Origin: Saprospiraceae bacterium
GTDB lineage: Bacteria > Bacteroidota > Bacteroidia > Chitinophagales > Saprospiraceae
Assembly (NCBI GenBank): GCA_028282725.1
Contig: JANQHF010000105.1
Span: 1 to 64,000 of the forward strand
Reading direction: 5' to 3'
Length of the DNA stretch: 64,000 nt
Shown here: positions 8,799 to 18,532 of the stretch, piece by piece
How positions within the stretch are numbered: position 1 is the stretch's first letter
How the letters are laid out: each line of letters starts with the position of its first letter
The notes under the pieces: generated by a model
What the model was told of the DNA's origin: nothing
Database searches by the model: none
Seen by the model: only the letters and a program-made list of their open reading frames with translations
Program-made: the position numbers and the translations under genes

Positions 8799-9255
8799 CA
8801 ACTCCAGGTCTTAAATCTCTATTAAAAATATCTCTCAGAAAAATGTTTTTGGGATGGCGAGAAGTTTTTCTCGGCTTAGAACAAAGATGATAATATTCTG
8901 GAAATCTTGAGCATCAGAACGGAAGAAGTTTCAAATATTATTTATCGTAATATGTAATTATATGTCATTAATAATCAATTGTTTAAACATAATCATTACT
9001 CCTATGTGTAAGCTGCTGATTTTTAATAAAAGCACTGAAAAGATCATTTGATTATCAATCACTTATATATTATTTACCAATTTTTTACAGTTGATATTAA
9101 GGTTTTTTTACATGTCGAAATGTGACATTTTAGAAGAATTTATCAGCCAGAAAAATCTCATTTTCAAGTCAACACTCAAGCGGGATTCAAATATTTCCCC
9201 ATCCCGTACCCGTTTGAATCAGGGGCGCCACAAGAGCATTTCATTTATACCGGAC
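8799..9255. other. 457-bp AT-rich intergenic region upstream of dnaA
   Basis: This gap lies between dnaA and the next gene. It contains a perfect palindromic hairpin CGAGAA-GTTT-TTCTCG (8858-8873) in the dnaA leader and an odd palindrome AAATGT-G-ACATTT (9118-9130). Stretches such as 8935-9110 are strongly AT-rich. I searched by eye for the DnaA-box consensus TTATCCACA on both strands and saw none, so I do not call an origin here. No convincing ORF is present. Confidence 0.5.
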
Positions 9256-9774
9256 TTACTGAAAGTAGATCGCTACTTCCTTGCGAATAGCCTCTTTCAC
9301 CTTAGAGGTCATCTTCTGATTCAGAGATTGTCCAAGCTCCACGAGTTCCTCTTCAAATTGCTTTTTAGACCGATCCTTATTCTTGATAAAACTTTGGGTG
9401 GTGATAGAGATTGATTTTTCTTTGAGCAGTTGGATCATTTCCCACAGCTGTCCCGAGACATATACCTGTTGGGCCAGATTGTGTTCAAATTCCTTTTGGA
9501 TCGAGACGAGCATAGCATTCTTCAGATGTTCTGACGATATTTCCGCGCTATTCAATCGCATCATCAGACTGACCAGGTTGATCCGTTCACAAAACAGGAT
9601 CAATCGCTCGTATGCCTGCAGACGCAAGGCCAAAGTTTCTTTTGTCACTCCCCGTTGTATACGGAGTTGTTCAGTTATGATTTGCCCTTTTAAAAGCTGT
9701 CTCATGAGAAAGTAGACCACCAGTGCCGGCACGGTATACTTGATGACTTCCAATAATACTTGAATGACTTCCAC
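9256..9774 (-). CDS. Membrane-anchored hypothetical protein conserved in style with Bacteroidota
   Basis: A 172-residue protein with one N-terminal transmembrane helix (residues ~8-27, VIKYTVPALVVYFLMRQLL) followed by a long helical cytoplasmic part rich in charged residues and Leu heptads (LRLQAYERLILFCERINL). A single-helix anchor plus coiled helices suggests a scaffold or small-complex component, but I recognise no functional motif. It is transcribed away from the iron-sulfur gene on the other strand. Confidence 0.65.
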   Translation of the reverse strand: MEVIQVLLEVIKYTVPALVVYFLMRQLLKGQIITEQLRIQRGVTKETLALRLQAYERLILFCERINLVSLMMRLNSAEISSEHLKNAMLVSIQKEFEHNLAQQVYVSGQLWEMIQLLKEKSISITTQSFIKNKDRSKKQFEEELVELGQSLNQKMTSKVKEAIRKEVAIYFQ

Positions 9775-9808
9775 GAATCGTTTGAATAATCTTTAGGTGA
9801 CAAATAGC

Positions 9809-9837
9809 ATTGGAAACAGGACAATGAACTAACTTTG
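9809..9837 (+). promoter_or_regulatory. Bacteroidota-type sigma promoter for the IscA/SufA-like gene
   Basis: TAACTTTG (9830-9837) matches the -7 consensus TAnnTTTG of the Bacteroidota primary sigma factor, with an ATTG (9809-9812) 17 bp upstream acting as the -33 element. The start codon at 9872 lies ~35 bp downstream. Confidence 0.55.
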
Positions 9838-9871
9838 TCTCTCCTTTGTTATGACAGCAAAATAATGCAAA

Positions 9872-10219
9872 ATGGCAGAAGTAGTTGCTCAGAGTCCGGT
9901 TCGAATCTCAGAAAGTGCATTGAAACAACTGAAGAGAATTAGGCAGGAACAGTCACTTGATGATTCTCATGGATTGAGAATAGGGGTAAAAGGTGGTGGC
10001 TGCTCGGGATTTACCTACGTTCTTGGATTCGATGTGGTCAAAGAAAAAGATGAGATTTACGAATGGGAAGGAATGAAGGTACTCATGGAAAAGGCTCATG
10101 GCATCTACCTGATCGGGATGGAGATCGACTGGCATGAAGGATTGAACAACAGGGGATTTACCTTTAACAATCCCAATGCATCAGATACCTGTGGCTGCGG
10201 AACGAGTTTTTCTGCATAG
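9872..10219 (+). CDS. Iron-sulfur cluster assembly protein, HesB/IscA/SufA family
   Basis: A 115-residue A-type Fe-S carrier or scaffold. The three cluster-ligand cysteines are present in their usual settings: C44 in GGGCSGFTY, and C107 and C109 in the terminal DTCGCGTSF. It receives a [2Fe-2S] or [4Fe-4S] cluster from a scaffold and passes it to apoproteins in the cytoplasm. Length and motif spacing are normal. It stands alone here, facing the convergent yjbR-like gene, with no other suf or isc genes in the window, so calling it SufA, IscA or ErpA would be a guess. Confidence 0.92.
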   Translation: MAEVVAQSPVRISESALKQLKRIRQEQSLDDSHGLRIGVKGGGCSGFTYVLGFDVVKEKDEIYEWEGMKVLMEKAHGIYLIGMEIDWHEGLNNRGFTFNNPNASDTCGCGTSFSA

Positions 10220-10235
10220 ATAGCCTGGCACGACA

Positions 10236-10595
10236 CTACTCCGCACATTCATATTCTTCCTGCAGACGTTTAGATAATCCGGAAACGACAAGGTCGTATG
10301 AATGGTCTATTAATTTGGTGATCAGGGCGTCCGGAAGAGATCTTTCCAAATACACGGTATTCCAATGTTTCTTATTCATGTGCCATCCCGGAAAGATGTC
10401 TTCGTACTGCTCTCTTAATTCGATAGCGCGTTCAGGATCGCATTTGAGATGAACACGAGCTTCGACTTCATCCAGCGGACATATCGCAAAGATCTTTCCC
10501 ATCACCTTGAAGACCATGGTGACCTCATCAAATGGAAACTCCTCACTAACGGCCTTTTTTGTCACACAATACAATTGAAATTCTTCGACGTTCAC
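10236..10595 (-). CDS. MmcQ/YjbR family protein
   Basis: A 119-residue small alpha/beta protein of the YjbR/MmcQ family, with features typical of the family: the FPFDEVTMVFKVMGKIFA strand pair, VHLKCDPERA, and the MNKKHWNTVYL segment. It has a fold similar to the double-wing motif of some DNA-binding proteins, but its biochemical role is not established. It is the last gene of a probable operon behind PBP1C (11-bp gap). Confidence 0.85.
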   Translation of the reverse strand: MNVEEFQLYCVTKKAVSEEFPFDEVTMVFKVMGKIFAICPLDEVEARVHLKCDPERAIELREQYEDIFPGWHMNKKHWNTVYLERSLPDALITKLIDHSYDLVVSGLSKRLQEEYECAE

Positions 10596-10606
10596 TTTTT
10601 TCTTCT

Positions 10607-12865
10607 TTAACCTGCATTATCCGGACCTAGAATTTCAAACTGTACTTCAGCTTTTTCTCCAAATTGATCGACAACAGTCACTGTGTGTTGACCTGGAGTC
10701 GGCCGGATTTTCATATTGTGAAATTTGGTCGTGACTCCAAGGTATTGTTTGTCTATATACCAGAATAACCTGGCTTCCTCTTGCCGATGATATACTTGTG
10801 CAATTAATTCTTGTTGATTCTGGTTTAAGCCTTTTGGTAAATAGATCTTATCCTGATACAACGGGTAAACAAATTGCAGCGATTCATTGGCCAAATAATC
10901 AGAACAGCCCGAAGCCGGGGGAGGAATTTCAAGGTATTCGGGATGATATTTTTTATAATAGAAAGATACCTGGGGTGGCAGTGAAAAATAAGTCCGCACT
11001 TCCCTTTCAATGGTCGAACATTCCTTGGTTATACGTCGTGTTCCTTCAGCATTGACATATATCTTTTTATGATAGGGGCAGACCGATGTCCTCTGCGTCA
11101 TCAATGGCCAATAGGTAGATGTGGTTTTATCACAATTTATCCCGGCAAGATGACCGGAGGTGTTACATACATTGAAAAAATCCATTTCCTCATATGGTGG
11201 ATCGAACCAAATAGTATTCAAATCCATGATACCCAGGACAGAAAAAAGCAAATGGCCTGCAGTCGAGGTGCCAATTATATCTTCTTTTCCTTCACCATCC
11301 GCATTTCCAACCCATGTGGCAATTGTGACTTCAGGAGTAATCCCGAGAGCCCATGCATCCCGGTGACCAAAACTCGTCCCCGTCTTCCATGCCACAGGGA
11401 CCCTGCTTTCCATACGGTGCCAACCCCCTTCTTCGTCCGGCCTCCTCAATCCCCTTAATGCCTCAAATGTTTGAAATATGGCGGACCTGCGTAACAGCTG
11501 TTCTTTCGACGGATCGTTCAGCAAGATCGATCCCATTTTTTGATAGACATGAGCCAGGTCCCACAGTGTAATTTCACCTCCTCCCAAAATCAATGACAAA
11601 CCATAGTGGTCTCCTGTTTTGTCAAAAGTTGAAAACCCGTGTTTTCTCAGGTAGGTCAAAAATTTATCGGTCCCAAATCTTTGTAGCTGCCGTACGGCTG
11701 GAATGTTCAATGATTTTTGTAGCGCCTGATCTGAATGAATAGCACCGCTATATGTTCTGTTATAGTTGCTCGGTGAAAAGCCGGATATGTAAGTAGGAAT
11801 ATCAAGAGCAAGTTGCGTCGGACTTGAGATTCCTTCATCGATCATATGTGCATATAGAAGGGGTTTGAGAATTGAACCGGAGCTTCTCCGAGCTTGTACC
11901 ATGTCCACCATTTGTTCGTCTGATGCCGTTGGAATATTTCCATGATATGCAAGCACCTGAGCTGTACGTGTATCAAGGATCAAAACTGCGGCATTATGGA
12001 TTTCATTTTCCTTCCAACCCGACCCGGCTTCGGTTAAGATCCTGGCTATGGACTCCTGCAGATCCGGTCTGATATCCGTTTCGACCATTCCTATGCCCTG
12101 TTGTTTTTTCCTGTACTGCAGGTAATGTGAAGCATGATTAGGCAGCCTGTACAACCCGGAAGGGAGAGGTTCGGCCAGAGAAGCTTCTAACTCCATTTGA
12201 TCTATAATCCCTCTTTCGAACAATCGATGCAGCAAGCCATTCCTTTTCTTCAAGAGTCTTGATCGATTTTTGTTGATATGGATAAGTGAAGGTGCATTGG
12301 GCAGGACAGCCAGGGTAGCAGACTCCGCCCAGGTCAATTGATCAGGTTGTTTTTCAAAATATCGCCAGGATGCCGCTTCGATACCTACTACATTTCCTCC
12401 ATAAGGAGAAAGAGATGCATACCACTTCAAGATCTGACATTTGGAATGCCAAATTTCCATCCTCACTGCCAGTTGAGTCTCCAAAATTTTATTCCATAAA
12501 CTTCGCTTCTTATGATTGCTTGCCATCCTGGCCAATTGCATCGTCAGTGTGCTTGCTCCACTTACAATCCTTCGATGCATGATATTCAATTTGATTGCGC
12601 GAATGATGGCAATCGGATCAAAGCCTGGATGCGCATAAAACCTCTTATCCTCGAAGGTCAGCAGTGCCTTTTCAAACCTAGTGGGTACATTCTCGACGAC
12701 AGGAAATCTCCATTGTCCATCATCGGCAATCTGTGCTGAAAGAAGTGCTCCCTCCGAATCAATGATCACCATACTATAGTCCTGGTCAAGAAAGGATGTG
12801 GAAGGTGGTCTGCACAGCCACAATCCCAGGAGCGCGTATACTATGAATAATCTGTATTTTCTCAT
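10607..12865 (-). CDS. pbpC: Penicillin-binding protein 1C (bifunctional peptidoglycan synthase)
   Basis: A 752-residue class A PBP. An N-terminal signal/anchor helix is followed by a GT51 glycosyltransferase domain (EDKRFYAHPGFD, then RIVSGASTLTMQL) that polymerises lipid II. The transpeptidase domain carries S331-I-L-K334 (acylated serine), the QKSLN motif, and K494-T-G. The C-terminal ~90 residues form the BiPBP_C domain characteristic of PBP1C. It acts on the periplasmic face of the inner membrane. Its start overlaps the stop of the alpha-2-macroglobulin gene by 4 bp, the pairing known from many Gram-negative bacteria, where the macroglobulin is thought to protect a breached wall that PBP1C repairs. 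Confidence 0.95.
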   Translation of the reverse strand: MRKYRLFIVYALLGLWLCRPPSTSFLDQDYSMVIIDSEGALLSAQIADDGQWRFPVVENVPTRFEKALLTFEDKRFYAHPGFDPIAIIRAIKLNIMHRRIVSGASTLTMQLARMASNHKKRSLWNKILETQLAVRMEIWHSKCQILKWYASLSPYGGNVVGIEAASWRYFEKQPDQLTWAESATLAVLPNAPSLIHINKNRSRLLKKRNGLLHRLFERGIIDQMELEASLAEPLPSGLYRLPNHASHYLQYRKKQQGIGMVETDIRPDLQESIARILTEAGSGWKENEIHNAAVLILDTRTAQVLAYHGNIPTASDEQMVDMVQARRSSGSILKPLLYAHMIDEGISSPTQLALDIPTYISGFSPSNYNRTYSGAIHSDQALQKSLNIPAVRQLQRFGTDKFLTYLRKHGFSTFDKTGDHYGLSLILGGGEITLWDLAHVYQKMGSILLNDPSKEQLLRRSAIFQTFEALRGLRRPDEEGGWHRMESRVPVAWKTGTSFGHRDAWALGITPEVTIATWVGNADGEGKEDIIGTSTAGHLLFSVLGIMDLNTIWFDPPYEEMDFFNVCNTSGHLAGINCDKTTSTYWPLMTQRTSVCPYHKKIYVNAEGTRRITKECSTIEREVRTYFSLPPQVSFYYKKYHPEYLEIPPPASGCSDYLANESLQFVYPLYQDKIYLPKGLNQNQQELIAQVYHRQEEARLFWYIDKQYLGVTTKFHNMKIRPTPGQHTVTVVDQFGEKAEVQFEILGPDNAG

Positions 12866-15800
12866 TGATTCAAAAAAGAACTGTTATGACCAGTTACGTG
12901 CACCCTTTGCCCCTTTGTCGTTGCCTGTACCTCCTTGTCATACATGGCCTCCACGTAAACAGGCGGCAAAATATAGTCTCCTTCATAGGCAGCACTCAGC
13001 AAGATTGCAAACTTCTTACGCTTTCCCATGTCGAAGAATGTAAGGACTCGGTCATCGCGCACGTCCCTGTAATCGTAGGAATCCTGGACAACACCATCCG
13101 ATTGATTCAATCGTCCACTTCTTATTTCCCAGCCACTTGGCAATATTTGAGTAAGGGCAATTTCATCCAGGTAGGTTCCCCTGGTATTCAGGTTGGTAAT
13201 TTCAACTTCTGCGTAAAAATCGGTCCCTTGTTGCAAACGGGAAATATCGAGTCGACTTCCATCGAGATTTTTGTATCTCACATCGACGCTTATGTGCTGG
13301 TCGACCGGCTCTATAGAAAGACTTGACTCAGCAGAAGGTTGTCCGGAACTTTGAATGGAGGCAAAGAGGACGTTTTCAGACTGATTCATCACCTCCACAT
13401 TCCGGCTGTTCAAGTCATCAGGTTCGAACGACATAGTGAAAACTGGCTTGTTATAGTGGACTTGCACGACCTCACTCTCAAGATTCACTTCCGCCTTGAT
13501 CTCATCATCTTCAAAGATTTCTGTTGCCTTTCCGACAGCAAGCAAGCCAAAGGCGATGGATTGAGTACTATACCACTGACTCGAATTCAGCTTTTCTGCT
13601 ATTTCTTTAACCAATGACAGAGATTGATTCTGTCTGTCCATCAAGTTCAAGGCCTGGGCAATCAAACTGATATCCCGCACTTCGCTTCCAAAAGTTCTTC
13701 CCAGGTCCCTGTACGGTTCCACAGTAACACCGGCATTCCTTATGAGGTCCAATGCAATATTCGATTTACTATTCATGGCATATGCTGCTGCCAGGAGGAA
13801 TTTACCCGTATCGGAAAGCTTCTCCTCTGACCGGAGTGCATTCATCGCTCCCAACTGAGGAGCCCCGTAAAGCGAAAGGGTATATAACCTGTATGCCTGG
13901 TTCAATAAGGACTGCTGAATCCGATAACTGTTTTGATCAGAGTCCACAGAAAACTTTCTTGCCAGGTTCCGTTGATGCCCAGCCCATTTTGACAAAAGAT
14001 GGTTAGCGACAAAATATCCCTTATTTCTCGCTTCAATCAGAAAATGCCCTGCATAGGAAGATGACCATTCATGTACATCTGCTCGAGAAGAGGGCCAATA
14101 TTTGAATCCACCATTTCTGTGACGCATTTTAGAAATTCGCCTGATACCTGCTCTAATGTTCCGGTCAATAACCTCATCGGAAACATAATCCGTCAAGTCC
14201 TTCAGATAGAGTTGAACAAAGGATGAGGATGTCGTCTGCTCAAGACATCCATAGGGATAGCCAACGAGATAATCAACTCGTTCTGAAAGATTCAATGAAG
14301 GAATCCGGCTTAATTCCAACACGCCGGCATTCGTACCCGCCACTCCTGCGAGTTCAAATGGAATTGTTTTTCTTTCCCCCGGTTGAATCGTAACCCTGAT
14401 GTCTTTAGTAACGACTGGGTTTGGATTGCGAACATCAATTTCTACCCGTTGACTGGACTCATGGGTGCCACTGGTCGCTATAACTTCGACTTTGGCCACG
14501 CCTAACTCCTCACCTATCGTGGCATCAAAATATACCACCTGCTCTCCTGGTTGACTGAAGTGTACCTCGCGAACATCTTCAGTTACATAAAGATGTCTCG
14601 TAGATTGTAATTGAACGCGCACATTTCGAACGCTCTCGTCCATGGCAAATACACTGACTGGAATCTTGATTTTTTCTCCTTGCGACCATACACGAGGAAG
14701 CGTCGGCAATACCATGAGCGGTGATTTAACGGTAGCGGATTGTTCAGCCATTCCATATGAATCCGATCGCCGGGCAACCACCATTGCCCGTACGGAACCC
14801 AGGTAATTTGGCATGTGAAATGAATGCGTGTTCCGGTCATTTTTGCCCAGGCGAAAAGGACCCGCGGAAAATACCACCGGTTTGAACCTGATCGCTTTTT
14901 TCCGGCCTTTGCCGGACCCGGTTTCACCATCCCCTCCGATACTGATGATTTTATCCGGTGTCCCCTTTGGACCATAAAGTATATCGTCATACAGATCCCA
15001 AGTAGTGACTCCAAGGGATCTTTTTGCGTAAAAATATGTTGAAGGATCCGGTGTCTTGAAATTGGTAAGATCAAGAAGACCCTCATCGACAATGGCAATG
15101 GTATAAACGAGGTCCCTACCGTCTTCTTCCTGAACAGTAATTGTGAATTCCGTTTCTGGTTCTATCTGATCGGGAGCGATAATTTGCGGACGCAGGATTT
15201 TATTTTCATCATTTACCATGACCGGTATTACCCCATACATGCGGATGGGTAAATCGTTGTCTTGCAAACCATATGGCTGTACAAGGGAGATATGGGCATA
15301 GACGTTAGGTGCCATTTTTTCGTCAGCACGAAACGTGTAGCTTATACTTCCACTACGTCCGTCTACCCACTCCTGAAACAGGATGTCATCTTCACCTTCT
15401 ATTGAAATCAAAATTCTGGAATGCTCTTCCGACGGAATGGTCAGGGTCACATCATCACCAACGGAATAAGACGGCTGGTCAGATTGGAAATTCAGTCTGC
15501 TCAGACTGTTTCTTTCGTCAGATGAAATATCTGAACTCCATCCGGAAGCATAGAAATAGCCCCCGGTACAATGACCGGATGCCTTATCACAGATCCTGAT
15601 CAACTTTCTTCCGTAATCCAGGTCATCTGTGTTTATGGGGATTTGGACCTGACCAGAACTTTCTGTTGTCACCGTTAGTCTTTGAATGGCCTCGGTATGT
15701 TCGGCACTATTCAATTCATAGATGCGATAGCGCTGTCCACGATAAAACCACCATTGCCAATCAATATCATAGATCCCAACAGAAAGTTCTCTGTCAGATG

Positions 15801-18366
15801 TTGGTTTTCCATTTTCATCGGCAACAATAGCTTGCACAATAAAGGGATCACCGATCCTGACCGATGCGATGCCCCACTCGTCTTCAGGAATGTTCACCCC
15901 TGCATAGTGATCATAGGGACTTACGGTGATCTGGGCGTAGTTTTCCGAAAAATCCCCGCCTTTCTCAAATGCACGGCTGGTCACATTACCATGGAGCATG
16001 GCAGGATAAGAAGCATTTGGATCCAATTCCAACTCAAATTCGGCTGTGCCTTTTTCATCAAGGGTATTGTTGAATATCGTGACAAGGCCAGATTCGACTG
16101 TCCGTGCGGGGTCGACAAAATTGAACGCCTTGTGTTGATCAAAGTCCGGTGAAACTGAAGACCATTGCACATCGATTTGCGCTCTCAGATTGGAAGCGGG
16201 AGCACCATGGAGCCATGAAGATGCGATTTGGATCTTTCTGCTATTTGGGCTGCTGTATGCAATTACCGGATCTTGCTGCAATGATAGCCGTAACCTGTTA
16301 GGTTTGATTGTTTCAATTCGAATCCGTTTCGAAAAATTGACACCCCCGATGGTCACCGAAGCATTCCAGATACCGGTTCTGTCATTTTGATCGGTGGGGA
16401 TCACAAAACTGTATATCCTCCCCTCATGAGTATTGATATTCCGGCTGAATTTCATGACTCCCTGTGGATCGCGAAAGACGAGGGCCACAGGATGATCATC
16501 CGGCAGATTCATTTTGCTGTCATCCAACATAAGATGCATGAAGATGGTGTCACCTGGTCTATATACACCCCTGTCCGAATATAGAAAAGCATCCAGTCCA
16601 CTTTTAGACTTTTTCCCACCTGTATCGAAATCACTCAGACTATTGGAATTTGCATCCAGGATATTGATATAGGAAGTTCCTTCAGCATGTCTGACAGTCA
16701 CAAATGCCGCAGTCTCACCGACCTTCAATACGGCCAGTCCATTTTGGTCAGTGGAGACGGATCCTAACGTCATTTTCTGGTAGTTGTAGAATTCTACGGT
16801 TGCATTTGTCAGGGGCCTTCCATCTGAGATCGCTGTAGCAGCTATGTGGTAAGTATCATCCCCGGTGCGTTTGACAATTGCGGAGGCATTTGAAAGAAGG
16901 ACATTTCTTTGGACAAAGTGGTCAGGACTATAATATGTGCGATAACAGGGATCATCCCATCTGCCATAATCGTAAAACCTGTATTCCATGATAGAACCTC
17001 CTTCAGCGGGCGGAATATAACCGTCGACCTGTCCCGGGCATTCAATGAGGACGTAAGATGGTCTGAATCCCAACCGCACCTGGTAGATGGCATCGGGATC
17101 AGCTTGAAAATATTCATCCAGGTCCAGGGCAATGGATCGCCATTGGTTAAAGAATTCAGAGGAAGGTCCGATCGCTACTTTCTCCTGTAAAACAATCTTG
17201 CCAACCTGTTCTAAATTATAATCACCTCCCATGGCATTGTCTTGCAGAAATTGAAGAACATTTTGATCGAAAATCTTGAATATTTCGAGATCTACCGTAT
17301 CAATATTCACAGCTTCAAAAGGGAAGGTCAATTGACCACCGGAGGGTACGATGACCCCGGAGTTTGCTAAGCGCAATTGCGGCCTGAGTGCTTCCATCAT
17401 CAATGATTGTTCAACAGACTCTTGCAGTATTGCTCCGTTAAAAGATTCAATGTTCTTAGATAGTGACAGATCGAATTGTCCGCTGATGTCACCACGGGGA
17501 TAAATCGTAAGTTCGTTTCCATCGATCTGTGTTCGGATGTCTTCGTCAGATTCATCAATCCGAATCATTCCCTGCAGGTCTTGATTTGGATTCAAAGGCT
17601 GGGAAAAGATAAGATTGATCTGACGGGAGGGTCGGTTTACAACAAACACGTCTTCCAGCGAAAATTGATCTGCTCCACGGATTACAAATTGGCGTTCTGC
17701 CACAAAATCCCCCGGAAGGGGTTCACCGCTGAAGACAACCTCAATTTCCCGATCACTTGCCTGCTGTTCAATCCCGGAAATTTCAAAATTATGGACAGTA
17801 CCTTGCTCATTATGTTCCCAGGAAACCGAGAGTTCAGGTAATCCTGGCTGAATCCTCAACAACTGTTCAATGGTCGCACCACTGATCATTTGACTGGTGA
17901 TAATTTCTCCCCTAATAGTGGCCATGATCTGTTCGCCTTCGGCATTCAGCTTGTAGTAACAGTTGACCAGGTTGAACCGTAGTGGTTCGGTCTTAAAGTT
18001 GAGAATGAGTCTCTCAGATACTTCAGGGCTCAGTTCTATAATCTTGCCTAGGTCTATTCCGATTGAATATTCCTGGTCATATTCAAAATGTTCTTCAGGC
18101 TTGAAGATAATCGTATGGTCATCCGGTAGAGAATATTGGCCTTTAATTTGGGGCTGAATACGCACAGCTTGTTCGATTTGCTCCGAATCGATTTGATAAC
18201 GATTCTTGAACCTGATGACGATTTCATCATTGATTTGGACCATACCGGGTGATCTTTCAGTCAGGTACGAATCAATCAGATTTGAGTCCTCAATCATTTC
18301 TCGCACCAAGGGATCTTTACAGGCGAATACAAAAAGCAGGAAGAAAATCAGGATGGTTTTCTGCAT
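12862..18366 (-). CDS. Bacterial alpha-2-macroglobulin (YfhM-type) lipoprotein
   Basis: A 1834-residue protein with an N-terminal lipoprotein signal (MQKTILIFFLLFVFAC). It continues through macroglobulin-like beta domains, a DGRPLTNATVEFYNYQ-type domain, and the alpha-2-macroglobulin segment (GPFRLGKNDRN...FHMPNYLGSVRAMVVA). The thioester motif is intact: GC1374LEQ, in GYPYGCLEQTTSS, followed by the helical toroid of the thioester domain. Such proteins trap attacking proteases covalently in the periplasm. The gene is translationally coupled to pbpC (ATG/TGA overlap), and the yjbR-like gene follows. The length is at the upper end for the family. No truncation is seen. Confidence 0.95.
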   Translation of the reverse strand: MQKTILIFFLLFVFACKDPLVREMIEDSNLIDSYLTERSPGMVQINDEIVIRFKNRYQIDSEQIEQAVRIQPQIKGQYSLPDDHTIIFKPEEHFEYDQEYSIGIDLGKIIELSPEVSERLILNFKTEPLRFNLVNCYYKLNAEGEQIMATIRGEIITSQMISGATIEQLLRIQPGLPELSVSWEHNEQGTVHNFEISGIEQQASDREIEVVFSGEPLPGDFVAERQFVIRGADQFSLEDVFVVNRPSRQINLIFSQPLNPNQDLQGMIRIDESDEDIRTQIDGNELTIYPRGDISGQFDLSLSKNIESFNGAILQESVEQSLMMEALRPQLRLANSGVIVPSGGQLTFPFEAVNIDTVDLEIFKIFDQNVLQFLQDNAMGGDYNLEQVGKIVLQEKVAIGPSSEFFNQWRSIALDLDEYFQADPDAIYQVRLGFRPSYVLIECPGQVDGYIPPAEGGSIMEYRFYDYGRWDDPCYRTYYSPDHFVQRNVLLSNASAIVKRTGDDTYHIAATAISDGRPLTNATVEFYNYQKMTLGSVSTDQNGLAVLKVGETAAFVTVRHAEGTSYINILDANSNSLSDFDTGGKKSKSGLDAFLYSDRGVYRPGDTIFMHLMLDDSKMNLPDDHPVALVFRDPQGVMKFSRNINTHEGRIYSFVIPTDQNDRTGIWNASVTIGGVNFSKRIRIETIKPNRLRLSLQQDPVIAYSSPNSRKIQIASSWLHGAPASNLRAQIDVQWSSVSPDFDQHKAFNFVDPARTVESGLVTIFNNTLDEKGTAEFELELDPNASYPAMLHGNVTSRAFEKGGDFSENYAQITVSPYDHYAGVNIPEDEWGIASVRIGDPFIVQAIVADENGKPTSDRELSVGIYDIDWQWWFYRGQRYRIYELNSAEHTEAIQRLTVTTESSGQVQIPINTDDLDYGRKLIRICDKASGHCTGGYFYASGWSSDISSDERNSLSRLNFQSDQPSYSVGDDVTLTIPSEEHSRILISIEGEDDILFQEWVDGRSGSISYTFRADEKMAPNVYAHISLVQPYGLQDNDLPIRMYGVIPVMVNDENKILRPQIIAPDQIEPETEFTITVQEEDGRDLVYTIAIVDEGLLDLTNFKTPDPSTYFYAKRSLGVTTWDLYDDILYGPKGTPDKIISIGGDGETGSGKGRKKAIRFKPVVFSAGPFRLGKNDRNTHSFHMPNYLGSVRAMVVARRSDSYGMAEQSATVKSPLMVLPTLPRVWSQGEKIKIPVSVFAMDESVRNVRVQLQSTRHLYVTEDVREVHFSQPGEQVVYFDATIGEELGVAKVEVIATSGTHESSQRVEIDVRNPNPVVTKDIRVTIQPGERKTIPFELAGVAGTNAGVLELSRIPSLNLSERVDYLVGYPYGCLEQTTSSSFVQLYLKDLTDYVSDEVIDRNIRAGIRRISKMRHRNGGFKYWPSSRADVHEWSSSYAGHFLIEARNKGYFVANHLLSKWAGHQRNLARKFSVDSDQNSYRIQQSLLNQAYRLYTLSLYGAPQLGAMNALRSEEKLSDTGKFLLAAAYAMNSKSNIALDLIRNAGVTVEPYRDLGRTFGSEVRDISLIAQALNLMDRQNQSLSLVKEIAEKLNSSQWYSTQSIAFGLLAVGKATEIFEDDEIKAEVNLESEVVQVHYNKPVFTMSFEPDDLNSRNVEVMNQSENVLFASIQSSGQPSAESSLSIEPVDQHISVDVRYKNLDGSRLDISRLQQGTDFYAEVEITNLNTRGTYLDEIALTQILPSGWEIRSGRLNQSDGVVQDSYDYRDVRDDRVLTFFDMGKRKKFAILLSAAYEGDYILPPVYVEAMYDKEVQATTKGQRVHVTGHNSSFLNQ

Positions 18367-18385
18367 GAGAAAAGAAGTTTGGATA

Positions 18386-18532
18386 ATGTCATGTAATATA
18401 ATTGTAAACGAGGATTATTCAGTAGAATTTATGAGGGTAAGCCCGATGATTCCAGAGCCATCTGAAAGACTGCTACAATCATCCTTGGAGATTATTAAAG
18501 ACTGTATGAGTCATGTGAAATCAAAAGACTAA
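18386..18532 (+). CDS. Possible 48-residue small protein in the gap before the macroglobulin gene
   Basis: An ATG at 18386 opens a frame (MSCNIIVNEDYSVEF...SHVKSKD) filling the gap between the macroglobulin gene and the DUF481 gene and overlapping the 3' end of the latter by a few codons on the opposite strand. Composition is protein-like (balanced acidic/basic, no low complexity), but no family is recognised and there is no clear promoter or ribosome-binding site. It may be chance. Confidence 0.25.
   Translation: MSCNIIVNEDYSVEFMRVSPMIPEPSERLLQSSLEIIKDCMSHVKSKD

Noticed and set aside
8799..9255. Possible replication origin upstream of dnaA
   Set aside because: The region is AT-rich, but no TTATCCACA-type DnaA box could be found by eye on either strand; being next to dnaA alone is not enough in this phylum.
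9891..9920. tRNA-like GGTTCGAATC element
   Set aside because: It lies inside the IscA/SufA coding sequence and no cloverleaf surrounds it.
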